64,000 bases of DNA from Diprion similis (GCF_021155765.1 NC_060108.1:13603025-13667024), one strand, 5' to 3'. Positions 39,001 to 52,195 are shown, counted from the first letter of the stretch. The notes: generated by a model from the letters alone, not told the origin. Program-made: numbers and translations.

Positions 39001-41822
39001 GAGGAGGAGTATAGGGTTTTCCTCCGTAACGGGGAGATCATCGTGTTCCTCAATGATGACAGTGTGCGTTTGTTGCAGTCGAACGGCAGAGTGGCCACTT
39101 GTAGTGGGTTTTCAACGGAAAGAAAAGACAGTAGTGATTCCATTTCAGGTAAGTGACTACATGTATCGATAAAAATGACTTCATGATATGTTGGCAGAAG
39201 TGGATAAATGTACTTGGTAAAGTCAGCAGGGTGAAGAGCAGGCAGATCTCGAAGACGGCTAGTGAAGGAAGGATAAAACGAAAGTCTGCGAATCGGTCAT
39301 CGAAAGCAAGTATAGGAGACAACGGATTCGATCGTAATAAGACTTCTGAGGATGTCAAAATACAACGCATCGTCGTCCTTGAGCCTGACGGAAGACGTTA
39401 CGAGATTTGCGATGGAGAAATGATTCGCGAATTGGAAGAGGAACTCGTTAGGATGGCTTCGGACTACGAGGTGAATGAAAAGTTCACTCGGCGAAGCGAT
39501 GGCACAAATACCTTGATCAACTCCGAGGGTGTTCTGGCAGTTTGTTTCCCAGGTGAGTATAGTGTGGATTGCATAAATCAAATACGACCTTGACTGACCC
39601 TTGGTCAATGGTTTTTAAGACGGTTCGAGGATTACAACGGATTATGTTATCGCGGAAGAACCGGTGTACTGCGAATGGACGGACGAGGAGTTGGATAGAT
39701 TCAATCCTATCAATGACGGTGAAAATTCAAAAGAGTTTGAAAGCCTGGGTGAAAGTTTGTCGAGGGAAAATATTCCAACGACGGACGAATTCGTGTCAAT
39801 TTTTTTGAACAGCTGTATGGAGCACGAAAACTACGCCACAGTCACGTACGATCAGTCGAAGCTCGACTGCACTCTCTCGATGCCGGGTAGCGTTCAGGTT
39901 CGCGTTTCAACCGACGCTGGAATCAGCATCACCGTCGGCAGTTCGGTCTCTCTGCAGGTGTTTCACGGAACTGTAGCACTTATTACACAGCGTCTTATCG
40001 CAAAATGTATAACATCTGAAAGTTTTAATCAGGAACTACGATCTTGCAGGTTAAAAGAAACGAGATTGTTTTCACTGGAAGGTCGGAAACACCACCCGGA
40101 GGTTGTTCATCATCTGTTTACAATCTGGAGCATTTTTCTGGCTCGCCTATACCGGGAGAGCACCGTCTTCGCACGACGGATTCGTACGGAAACGTTTTCA
40201 TCGTAGATGCGAAAGGCAGAACGTCGTACACAAAATACGGGGAAAAATCTAATCGTGTGAAAAACCCTGAGCAGGGAGAGGAGTGCGAGGATGAAGGAGA
40301 AGAAGAAGAAGAAGAAGAAGAAGAAGAAGAAGAAGAAGAAGAGGAATGTTCATCCTCTTCCAGGATCCCTACTCCCACGTGTAATCCATCCAAGCCCAGC
40401 TCAAAACCCTGCCGACTGTTTGTAGTGGGACGTGACCTTAGAGGACACGAGTACCTTCGTCGCTCGGAAAGACTGGCTCAAGAGAACGAAGCTGACCTTG
40501 CAGAGACCACCAGTGTGTTTTACCTCCAGGTCCCTGATCAGCCGGGGCAGAAGCTGTGCACCACTTTGACCGCCGTCGATCCAATCAAAACCTCCCAGGC
40601 GTGGCTTCAGTCGTACCAAGTCAGTCTTCCTTTGATCTGCTTATGTAGGGCTGCGAACCGATGAATAAATCTGTGGCAGAAGAACCAGCTTTCTTGGTGT
40701 ATGCAGTCGAGCAGAAAAATGCGGCTTCGCAAATTCCTTGCTCTTTCAGAGTGCAATTGTAGAAACGCAACAATGGTCGCCTCGATTATGCAGTAGGCAA
40801 ATTTATGAAACTGTTGAGTGACAGTAGTAGGCTTGAAGGCGAACACGGTAGCAGTAGTCAAAGTACTAACGCAATACGGCTGTAGGTTGATTTCGGTCGG
40901 AGGGTGAAATGCGCCGGTTCTGGAGCATGAGGCAATTAAGTCGAAGGGCTGTTGCACAAGCACTTAGTGGACGGCGTGTGCTGCGCCAGTATGGCTTTGC
41001 TTAATTGGATGCTCCTCTGTTCCATCAGGTACCCAGTATTCGACCGACGAACGCCGACAGAAGGGACTTGCTGCGAAGCACGTATTCTCTTCCCTGGAAC
41101 TACCTGTTTCCATATGGAAGGAACGGCCGAGGGATCCGGGAGCACACCTGGAATCAGCCCCTGAAAAAGTCCCCCGCCCCGTCTCAGCCGGAGGCGCTCC
41201 TCGGGCGAACAACGCAGACCATAAAAAGCGGCGAAGAAAATGTATTAAGAAAATTGCGAGCGGCCCTGGGATGCTACTGGAGTAAGGTGTGCGGGCGTTG
41301 GGAGAAAAGGCAGATAATTTCGGGGTAAAAAACAACTCCGAGCCTTCCTTTTTCATTTCATTTACATTTGCTCAGGCGATTAATCAGTTCGGCGAATACC
41401 GAAGCGCAGAGCCTGCGTCCCGCGTGTCCGTCGCCACCCTCGAGGAACGTGAGATCGAAAATTGGCTGAGCAATTTCGCCCTCGGAGGCAGGAAGACGTT
41501 TGACAGGGCGTTGTACTTGAGCGGATTGGTTAAAAACCGCCAAACTGCCGAAGTCGAGATCCAGCGACAGGTCCCCGATCGGAGGAAAAATTTCAGTGAG
41601 GAGGAAATCGAGTGGTACAAAAGCTGCCTAAGAGATCAGACTGTCCCACCCTACTTCTCCAATGTTCCTGGTGCCTGTTACCAATGGGTTATGGAATGTG
41701 TTGACGAAATCTGTGGAGGAGAAATAAAGAATGGAACAGGAACAGGAACAAGAGTGGGAGGAGGAGGAGGAAAAGGAAGACTCGAAACGGAGAAAGAAGG
41801 GGAAAAAGCAGAGGTGAAATAG
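36046..41822 (+). CDS. SPAG17: SPAG17 (PF6) central-pair apparatus protein, complete, six exons
   Basis: Exons are 36046-39148, 39223-39552, 39620-39957, 40050-40619, 41029-41286 and 41376-41822, giving about 1681 residues; human SPAG17 is about 2200. SPAG17, PF6 in algae, is a scaffold of the C1a projection of the central pair and is needed for flagellar motility. Evidence for the family is a conserved N-terminal block at residues about 186-240 (TRLRKRGEE, then IDDAPVDGPNLYVVLSGF and a Leu-rich stretch). There is also an LMYDLCD motif near residue 326, and C-terminal beta-rich segments with the PDGRRYEI and FPDGSRITT signatures typical of SPAG17. Residues about 740-840 are charged and probably disordered. 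A 16-residue Glu run lies in exon 4. The C-terminal tail is Gly/Lys/Glu-rich. Introns 2-5 have matching phases. Intron 1 has a strong donor (GTAAGT at 39149), but its best-looking acceptors are out of phase, so 39223 is the phase-compatible choice. A 5' non-coding exon may exist upstream. Confidence 0.93.
40299..40346 (+). repeat. (GAA)n trinucleotide repeat encoding poly-Glu in SPAG17 exon 4
   Basis: Fourteen GAA codons followed by GAG and GAA give sixteen consecutive Glu. Because the repeat is nearly pure, its length probably varies between individuals without breaking the frame. Confidence 0.9.
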
Positions 41823-41829
41823 AAACGAG

Positions 41830-41835
41830 AATAAA
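41830..41835 (+). promoter_or_regulatory. candidate poly(A) signal of SPAG17
   Basis: An AATAAA lies 8 bases after the SPAG17 stop codon. A related AATAAG follows at about 41857. This would imply a very short 3' UTR. Position is the only support. Confidence 0.35.
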
Positions 41836-44800
41836 ACGAAACGAGATATATATAAATAAGATTGAAAAGTATAAAGTATCGAAGAACGCCACGATCCACG
41901 TATTTTATTTCTTCTCTGTTCCCTTCTTGCTTTTCCTTTTTTTATTTTTATTCACGTATGCGGATACACCTTATACCCTCTCGCGCCGAAGTTTCCAACT
42001 GCGTGATTTTTCTTGCCGAGGGTTGAATTTTGAGTAGCTCGCTTTACACCGCGGCAGCAGGGGTGAGGGCCACAGGGTTGACTGGGTTTCTGATAACATG
42101 GCACCATATGCCCTGTTCCGTCCGTCTTCTGCGTACTTCATATATACTGCACCGGTCGTAAAAGAAAAGCGAGAACGAAAGAGGGAAGAATAGAGAAAGG
42201 GGAGAAGGAGACGGAGGGGCAAGAAGGTAGAAATATGTATGTATACTGGGAGTGTTTCCGATGCCTGCTGCAACAGCGATCTTACGCGAAGAAGCATCAG
42301 CCTGTATGTAACCGTCGATTAGAGAACGCGGGAGGCACGGAGACGCCACAGCCTCTTATCTCTCCGTCGCAGCCTTACCGGAAAATTATCCTTCTATTTG
42401 TTTTATGTTTCTAATCGACGCGAACTATGCCAGAGCACGCCAAGGCACCGCCACGCCTCCAGTAAAACCGTGGAATACCCCATTGGCCATTTAACTCAAA
42501 AGCAAAGGTATGGCGAAAGTTCGCTTCAAGGGAAGGCAAATATCCGTCTCGTTTATTCCGATTCTGAAACGGAACGACTATCGTCATTTTATCTTCCAAG
42601 AATTTCGTACAGTTAATAAAACGGCAAGTTACACCGGAAATATTTTACCCCAAACGGGGTGAAAAGAAAAAAAAAGAAAAGAAAAGAAAACAGGAAGAGA
42701 AAACAAAACTTGTGAAAAGATCGTTAACGGTTAGCAGTAAAATTGGCCGTTGTAACGTGAACGAGCGGAGGTTCTTGTTTACGAAAACATCGGAATATAA
42801 TTAATAACGTTGCTGAAGGGCATTCGGCGACGGCATGCAGAGAGCAACGGCAAAGGCTGAGGTCAAAGGGGGGAGGAGGAAGCTTCAGGCGTCTTCCCCG
42901 TGAAAGCGGGTGGATTTATCTCGAGGGTTGGGATCCGACGATAAGTGAGAAAAGTTTCATTTGTTTATCGAGAGAAATGACGATAAACCGTATCGTCGAA
43001 TGGGGCGATTTATCACGTGTCAGAGTGAAATTTTCCCCCGCAAAATAAACACCGGCAAACAATATTACAACCGTTCCAATGCCATGCATGCGTGCTCGTA
43101 CCTCTCGCACATCGCGGATATATGTTGTCCGTTTACACACCGTGTATTACACCAAGGTGCCGCGGCTGTTGTTATTATTATCACTTCGGTAGCCAAAAAC
43201 AAACGATCCCCCTCACTTGCCGAGAAAAAGTTAATCAATCTAAATTAACAAACGCAAGAGGAACAGAGAAAGCGAGAGATAGAAAGGGAGAGAGAGTGAG
43301 TAACCAATGAAGAGGCCTCATCCCAATTTTGAAAAAAAAAACAGAGAACAGAAAAAGAATACACGCAACGATCAACCGCCATTTCGATCTCCCAGAAAAC
43401 TCGTTGACGATTTTCCTCACGTATTTTCAACCTTCATCATTTCACCAGACAAACTGTACCACCCGATGTCACTTCGCTAAGACGTCGTATCCCGAGACTG
43501 CAGAAACTGTAAACTTCAAAGGCGGATTATTAACTCGGGAGACAAAGGGGGATGGCAGAGATTGAATTAAAGTTTGAGTGTGGAGTAAAAAAAAAACGTC
43601 TATTCTATGATAAGGAACGACTAATCCCGGATTACCGGACGCAGCGTTTTCACAGCATCACACAATCCATAAATTGTACTCAAATTGTCGGATACCAACG
43701 GGTGAGTGACGATAGCAGGTACAAATATCAATTTCCGTAGACCTGGTGCGGTTTTTACTCACAAATTAGCAAAAAATTTTGGTGAATCGACACCGTCAAC
43801 CACGAACATGAACGTTTTCCGTTTTCATCGATACGTGTGAACAATAATTAACAACGATTTTTGGACAGGTTAAGCGTCACTCGTGAATCCCCCCGCTTTC
43901 TGAACGGACAAAACGCGGAATTACACGCTTCCGCTTATAAGCCGTCACTCAAAATTTCCGCTCAAGCGAGAGCTTGACCGGTGCAGGTTGGCCTCGAAAC
44001 GGACGTGGAGGTTGCGCCCTGGGAAAGCACAGCGATCCAGCGTCGTCGCGCTTCTCTCGGCGCCACCCTGCCAACTCCAATTGATATACGATCATGCACG
44101 GCTGGTGAGAACTCAGGAAACGATAGAGCTATTTCTCAAACTGAGAAATACATCGTCCATATATCTACCGCCATAACGTAGATATTCCTCTGATCACGTA
44201 GAAAGCGGAAAGTTGATTTATAACAATGCTTATACCATTATAAACGATAGTTCATATTTAGTAGACTAGGTGGATGTGTAGTAAGAAACTACTGCATCCT
44301 ACGGGGTTGTAGTCATCACTCGTCGGTGCGTCAGCTGGTTTCATCTCTCCAACCGAATTCCCTGCAAGTTATCTATCCTTGTGCAGTGCTGCGATGCTGT
44401 ACAGTTTACTGCACGTGCAGACCATACCCTGAGTAGAGTGGTATTCGAGCTGTTCCATCACGTGCGTATCGTGAAACGGTGATGATGTGTCGTCATGCGG
44501 ATGTTCAAGCAGCTTCCATTGAACAGTAACACTGTAAGCATCGAAGTATTTCCGAAAACCGAGCGATAGTCACGCGTCATTTTAATACGGACAGAGCTGA
44601 TGATCAGTCATTATTCTGTAGGTCAAATACCATTTTGTTTGACAAATTGACGGAATTGACAATTAGAAGAAGCATTCCAACAGATAAGTAGTGAAGATTA
44701 AGCAGGCGGCCATCGTTGAACTTGAAATAAGAAAGTGAGACGAGAGTCGGGCGGAATCGTGACTTGAAAATTTGTCCTACGGTATTGACGAATTTTATCG

Positions 44801-47800
44801 GAGGAAAGTTATGATGGAGTTGATACTTCGAGGAATTATAAGATGGTGACGTTAATCAAAGGAGTATTCAAAAGTTGGTTGTAATTTATTGTTGGTTAAC
44901 TAGAGCGTTGATTCTTTATTGGCATACAGTCGATGACCAACTTGCGAAGTACATCTAACGATAAGCGTTTTACAGATAGTCACAAAAGTGAAGTGAGATT
45001 TCCGGAAGATTATATCGAACTAAACCGTTCCAAAGTCGTTGAACAAGTTTTGTCGGTTGAGGAACAGTAACACGAACAACGTTTCAAAGCGACTGTGTAG
45101 GAAATGAGGAAGACGAAAACGCATGGCAGAAGTTAGTAAGCCACATGCAACTTTAAGCAGCTGGAATGTTATGTGCAACGAGTAGCATCACACGAAAAAC
45201 GATACTTAACTGACGATGAGCGATACCTTAACTAAACCGAAGCCCTAGAGTGCTGTGAAACGATTTCGCTTGCAAATATTGCACCGAATTTTCACTCATT
45301 TGACGTACAGACACAATCGTTAAAGGATTTAGTCTTCTAGCGAATCCTGCAATTGTTTATGCATTGATTTGACAGTAAAGCTACATTGTTTGTCACATGC
45401 GGCACATCCTTCTAAACAATAAAGTGTCATCAAAACGAATTCAAACGACTTCTTCTACTCTACATCCGCAGCCCTTCGAGAGTTGGACTGAGCTTTACAA
45501 CCGGTAGCTATAGAACAGTTGTTCGCCTCACACTTTACCGTCGGTTAAGGATCCATTCCATTTTAACGGCGTTATTACGACAAAGTTCTCTGCACCGGGC
45601 GGCCGGACTACAATTGGCTCGACCATTTTCGCAGCGCACTCCCACCCACCGGATGATAACCCCGAATTCCGCTTAGAATTTCATTTCATTCCATTTCATT
45701 GCGAGTTTCAGAAGTGTCTTGACTGCCTGTTGAAGCGGGGGTAAGACTGGATTTTTATTGTTCTGTTCTTACCTGTACTGCATCCTGTCACGATTTTCCG
45801 GCTTCTAATTGTGTGTTGATTAAGAATTCAGCAGAAAAACATGCAATTTTAAAACCTCGTTTTTTATGACGCCATAATGCTTTTGGGCTGTCGGATTTAT
45901 TCGCGTTATGTCTGACCATTCTGTAAATGGTACGTGGCATTTAAATAACTATAATATTTACCAAACTCGTGGGAAAAAACCAGTTTACGTGTTTTTAAAT
46001 GTTTTTATTTTCGTTACAATTTTCAGCCACTCACCCGATACTGGCTCTCATGTAATTAAGAGGTTCCGTCATCGTTGGAAATATCATGTGATTATTTATT
46101 TCTACCTACTTCTACTCTATAAACTACCATATTGATCTGCGGATTAAGTGGAACATTTCACTGATCCGATAAACATCCGAGGCAAAATTTTGTTTCCCAC
46201 AATACTTGCACGATAATTGAGCATCCATCATACCCTCGACTACGCCATAGAAATATTGACTATAATAGAATATCCAGATACCTAGGTGAAAATAGCGTGA
46301 ATGTAGATAAATATCCTCACATCGACATCCATTCACGTGGTATGCGTAGGCACATATAATATATAATAGCTGCAGCGGGTGTTGCAAGAATTATGGATCA
46401 AATCGAGCCGACCCTCGACTACCGGGGTGGTAATAAATTACCATCATTCCAGGGGTTATCTCAGTCTGGATATGACGTATCATCCTACACTTTCCAAATC
46501 TATACTCAATCTGAATCCTCCGAATTATAATCGGTGACCCGGAATCCTTTTTTATCGGACATTCCCTGCACTCTCCTTTCTTGCAGGGTGTCTGCCTAGT
46601 CAGCCCCATCGGGATGTGAACAAGTTAATTTACCGTATCACAATGCCCGGATACCCATTTCTTGCTCTCTTAACCCCTTATAGTTCTATCGCTCGATGAA
46701 GCTATCCGCTTGAAAAGCTTAATTCGATTATTTATTTTATTCAATACTTTCGATAAAAATAGGATAATAATTCGATTAATTACGTTTGGCAAAGAGAGAT
46801 CATCGCTCGGAAATTAATTTTGCTTCTCTTAAAAACCGAAAAAGCGAATTTCATGAATTACATTCAAAACGGATGTGTTTTTTTTTTTTAAACGGTCCGA
46901 GTTTCAGGTTATCGTCAAGGTGATCCGCAACCCTGTGTCAAAAGGTAGTTTTACAGCTGGAAAAAAGGAAAGGTAGAAAGAAGTGAGACGAGGTCTCATG
47001 AACCCACTTCCGGCGGTATCTCGCGCCTAAGTACTCCAGGACGAGGGTCAACGATTTTGCCAATTCGGACTAATCCCAAGGCAGTATACCGCCAACCAAG
47101 CCTGTAGGTCAGAGCGTTGAGGGCGAGAACACGAGGGACGAGGGTTAGCTGCTGCAGGGTTGAGCTTTTTTCTAAGGATTTGGAAAGTTGTAGAGAGAAG
47201 AAGCGAGGATATGAGTGCTTCGGGGAAAAGGGAAGAGTGAAGGGGCGAAGGGTTGAAAGCGATCGTTGGTCGGGCGGAAGGTTAAAGTCGCGATGCGTGC
47301 CGTTCTCTCCTTACGTGGTCTGATTCAGAATTATCAACGAATCCGTGTGTGGTGCAGACCCATACCAACGAGGTCCATACATGCAGTTTCCGTCCTGCAG
47401 GAATAAACGGCACGAGCCGAATTCCGGACTCGGTCTACTTTTCATAACTCGACACTTGAGTCGGCGATCGGATTTATGAACCGCGCAGTGCGAGCGGTAT
47501 AGTAAGGGTGATATTTTAGGGCGCAAAGTCACGTGACGTACCTAAATAAAAACGGTTGTAAAGTCGACAAATAAAGGAAAAGTAAAGAAAAATCTTTCGT
47601 CATCTCGCGGTTTATGCGACCGCAGACTGAAATGTAAAAGAGGGAGGTAGAAGTGAAGACAAGAAGAAAAAAAAAAAGAGAGAGAGAGGGAAAAACTCAC
47701 ACTAGCGTCGCGCCAGCGTATCTACCTTACGCCTAGTACCTACCTACTGCATAAATCACAAGACCAGACGCGAGAAAGGTACATAAAGCTGGTAATTTAA

Positions 47801-49527
47801 CGTTACTCAAAGGACGCGTGCAAGGCGCACCCTCGGCACACTTGCAAAAGCTTGGTATCACCACGCGGTTGCAGGGGATGAACGCTTCTGTCAAGCGGAT
47901 CTTCTTAATTACTTCCTGCCTCGGGCTAGACGTCCTTTGCCAAGCTGTTAAGCCTTGACTGAGTGACACGTGTACTTGGGTGTTGGTTTAAGATACAGTA
48001 AAACACAGGAAAAGCTCAACGCGACTCAGACTTCGCGACGACTGCAAGAAAGAGAGCAGCCGCCTGCAAATATGCCTGCTAAGGAAATGCCGAATAAGGA
48101 AACGGTGGGTGAAAAACAAACCTTCGAAAGTTGGAATACTAAGTTCTTAACGAGTTTGGCAACAAATTGAAGGAAAAGTAGCACTGGGAAATGAATTCCG
48201 CAGCTGTGGTATACAGATGACGTACATCTATGTATGTATGTATGGAAGAAAGAAAGAAAAATCAGTGAGTCAGACCGATTGTACGGAAAAATCAACTCGC
48301 TAATATCCGAATGGAAGTAAAATTACATGATAATTGCTGCTGGATCGATTGCTGCATAATTTCTCGATAAAGTCAATAAGGAAAAATAATGCAAGTTTTT
48401 AACTTGTCACGGAAACACTATGTTTCCGTTAATCTAGATTTTGTAAGGTTTTATCTTGGCCTAAGCCTAAGAAAAAGTAAAGAAAACACGTAAAGACGAA
48501 ATTAATCTTCTTACAATAATCTGTAGTGAAAATTTACGTGTTCAATTAATCGTTTCAAAACATTGACGTGAAAGGTAAAGCTCTGCAGAAAACGGTGTGA
48601 ATATCAGTGAAAAATCCTAAAACTTAGGAGAAATGATTTCATGCAGTAACAAATGCAGAAATGGAAGCCACCGTGATAGCAGGGAGGAAAATGGCACAGC
48701 TGGAAAGAGAGTCCAAAGGGGGGTGAAACTAAGGGAATGTGGGTTATGTATATATGTATATATAGCAACGAGCGGGGAAAAGACGACGCGGTAAACCTCA
48801 AGCCAGGGTAGCCGAGGTAAATGTCAGGAATCGAACCGAAAAGGGCGTATATATTGCCTCAGCGAAGCCTATTACATTTGTATACGAAACTATCTTATTT
48901 CTTTGGCCGATGAGTGTGGGGTACAAGAATCGTGGACAAAAGATACCGATATACCGGAAACCGTGATCCTATCAATAATTTGAGCTTTTTCATAAGCTGG
49001 GATAGTGGGGCGCAATATGGAAACGATTTTCGATAAACATTTGAGAACGCGCAACTTCAGGGCTCGTTCACATGCAAACGAGTCCTTCGCGTCCCGCCGC
49101 TAGAATATCGACGTCCGTTATTCCCCGAGATACATTCAAACGTTTCCCCTCTGAAAATTATTCCTTTGGCTAGACGCGAGGCAAGCTGGGCTAAGAAGAA
49201 GAGGAGGAATTTTGTCGCCGGATTTTCCGAGGCCTCCAAGAACTGCCTTGCGAATCCCGGAATTTTCACAAAGATACCAAGTTGAACGTGCAACATGCGG
49301 TTGAAATAATATTGAAAAGCAGATACCACCTCGAGACCTGTTCCAAGCTACCAAACTCTTCGCCTGTAGTTTTCTCGAAGTAATTTTGACTTTTGTCATT
49401 AACTGGATACAGCGGCGACGGCAGATCCGAGTTACGTAATTTTTGGATCCAAGGATGGAGGAGGAAGGGAATGGCGGAAGTTAACAACTCTAAGAACTTT
49501 ATAAGTACTCGCACGCGAGATAGCGTG

Positions 49528-49540
49528 CACCATCTGGCGG
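49528..49540 (-). promoter_or_regulatory. CTCF-like motif
   Basis: Read on the minus strand this is CCGCCAGATGGTG, which agrees with 11 of 13 positions of the CTCF core (CCASYAGRKGGCR). Confidence 0.3.
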
Positions 49541-49825
49541 CGCCTTCCCCCATCATATGATGCATTGGAACCGTTGGATACGTGCTCTGAACCCGATCAC
49601 GACCCCCGTATGATATACAGAGAAATTGATTTGGCCAAGGATTACATAAAAACGTGCTGCCAGTCTTGGCGGTAAAAGTTGCCGCCCTTTCATCCTACCA
49701 CGCTAATTCATCGTTTTATCGACCTTCGTTACGAAGCGGAAAAATCAATTCTTGACTGACAATGAGAACAAGATTCGGAATAAATTTGTTTCTGTCGGAA
49801 TGGGATTATAGAAGGGAAGAAAAAA

Positions 49826-51001
49826 ATGATGAAAATTCAGGAATGCAAACCGTACCGATCAGACGTCAAGGTATATCTCGAATTGCACAGTACAACGGTC
49901 TCGATCGGTACAAATGTTCCGCGTTGCAGAGACGAAGAAGAGTCGATTTGTCCGAGAGTAACGACTGCACGGACAATCCATCAGCGCTTTGGATACGAGG
50001 CGAAGACGTCACGTCGACTAGAGTGTGAAATTCCGGGAGTCATCGTCGAGGGAAGAAGTTGGTGCATAGGTAAAGCTGGGCTACTTTCTGACTGGAATAA
50101 ATGAGCAAACTGTCAAAGCCGTGGCCGACGGTGGCATGAAGGAGCATCAGAAACTGTCTTTCCATGTATTACGTATTCGAGATAAATATATGAACGCAAG
50201 AAGTAAGAAGAAGAATTGCGCATAGAAACCCGCGTCCAAATGAAAATTGATGCGAATAAACCGTTGACGAGTTAAGTAGGTCGAGCAAAACTCGGGGAGA
50301 AGTAGAGCAGCTGCAGGGACCGACTGGCGTACAACGCCACTTAGCGGCGGCCCCCATCACTATAAAAGTTCCGATTGTGGCCGCGAGGGCGCCTCCCGTG
50401 AGGGAATCCCCGTCTAAATGATCGTTATCATTTGATCGTCTCGCTGAAATAAAGAGGGGTAAGGTTATACGGGGGAAAAACAAAGGCCATAAAGAGGTGC
50501 CGGGAGTCGGGCTTTAGCGGCAATCGACGACGTTGGAACCGCGACACCGGCAGACATGGCGTCTGCAGTTAGCTGACTCGGTTACAAGGTGAAGTCGCAC
50601 GTCCCTCAGACTCTTAAACTTTAGGAAATCTCGCCCGTGGCTCGAGAGCCGGAGTCTCAACTGCCGCGAATAGGGGAGCCGCCCAAGCTCAAACTTTTGT
50701 GGCCAATAAAATCCCAGGCCGATAGAACGAGGACTCATCCCTTACTTCTGCGATACTCCGACATCCCCTACACTCTCATTCCGTATGCCACCGATAAATC
50801 TTCCTCAAAGATCTGCAAATCGCTTTCGGCATTACCTACCCTGATGCCGAACCAGAGCCTCTTCGAATCGCGGACGCCGTCGAAGACTTCGAAGGCCTCG
50901 AAGACCTCGCGGATGGAGATGAAGAAAACAGAGATTTCAACTTCTTGCACTTGGTTTTAGGTAGGCTCTTCGGGTATTTTCGACGCATAAGCTTATACTA
51001 A
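49826..51001 (+). CDS. candidate unknown two-exon gene (cysteine-containing first exon, acidic second exon)
   Basis: Exon 1 is 49826-50069, starting at an ATG after an A-rich leader and ending at donor GTAAAG. Exon 2 is 50811-51001, with acceptor TTCCTCAAAG and stop TAA. Both sides of the intron are phase 1, and the joined reading frame is 144 residues. Exon 1 encodes five Cys (ECKP, RCRD, ICPR, LECE, WCI). Exon 2 encodes an acidic stretch rich in Asp/Glu (from YPDAEPEPLRIADAVEDF to ADGDEENRDF) and then a basic, hydrophobic end (GRLFGYFRRISLY). I recognise no family. There is no signal peptide, so if the protein is secreted another 5' exon is needed. An AG directly before 49841 could be an acceptor for that case. 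Exon 2 may also end at a donor at 50961. The phase match alone has a one-in-three chance of being coincidence. Confidence 0.22.
50335..50347 (-). promoter_or_regulatory. CTCF-like motif
   Basis: Read on the minus strand this is CCGCTAAGTGGCG, which agrees with 11 of 13 positions of the CTCF core. Confidence 0.3.
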
Positions 51002-52195
51002 GGTGAAGATTTTTTTTCGCCAAAAAAATTGTCCAAAATACAGTATGAGGATTCGATTTTAACTCACTAAACGTTTATGCAAACTTCAAAAATCTCTCCT
51101 TGGCAATATTCGAGAACAAAACGATTCATTAACATCGTTTTCGCGTGAATGGACCTTGGAAATCTCTTCTAACATACGAGAGTATGTAGCTCTGATACAG
51201 CCACTTGTCTGAGTACAGCAAACAAAGGGTCCAGCTTGTCATTTATAGGCGTGTTGAATAACCATCTTTATCACCATCAACTATGCTATATGTATGAAGA
51301 AGAACTCGCGTTGATCGATGATGAGAACCGCACGTTTAGATTAGGTCATATTCCCTAATGGTTCAAGCGTGGAGTTTCACATTATGAGAAACTGTCCTTG
51401 TCCACCGTCCGATCGTGTGACGGATTCGAGGATTAACAACGTTAATTAAATTCTGTCGTAAGGGAATGCCCAAAGTATTTACGGGGTGAATCAGAATAGA
51501 TTATAGGAAATTAATCCTCAACGAGTATATTTCGAGTGACAATGTATTTTCGAGTTAAGTTCCTTGGCATAAAGTTCCAGAACATGTTAGTGGTCATTTC
51601 GTAATTTTTCATCAAATACCAAATAGCTTTCCACATATGTCGATTTTCCAAACGAAAATAAATCCGCCAAAGTTATACATCGCAAAATACGGATGAATCC
51701 AAGATACCGCGGTGCAGCGATTGATTTATACGAAGCGAATAGGTAAGTCAATTCAATACGTCAGAGCGTGATATCTTTTCATTGAACCAATCGCAAATAT
51801 ACATCTACATACCTATACCTATAAGAAATCCGAGTCTCAGATACCGTCCGTTCTATCCGATCCATTACTACATCATTTGGATCATGATCACCATGGAATA
51901 CTATTTCACCGTAGCTTATAAATTATAAGATACAAATTTGCATAGGTGGAATGCACATTAAATCAAGTCAAAGTCTCTTCTTCCCAGAAAAGCATCTTTC
52001 CTTTTTTTATGACGGTTTGCAAATTCCATGTGCGCAATTTCATAATAAACAGAAAATTATTGATCTTAACGATTTTCCTTTTCCCTCGTGCGAATGCGAG
52101 TGTTTCTCTTGAACATTCTGAGTTGGCTGCAGCCGGATTAGGATTATTACTGATCCATCCCCTTCCTTGCCACGTACAACCACACAAGGCTTCTG

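Noticed and set aside
40118..40393. Minus-strand ORF with a poly-Ser run
   Set aside because: The run is the reverse complement of the GAA repeat in SPAG17 exon 4.
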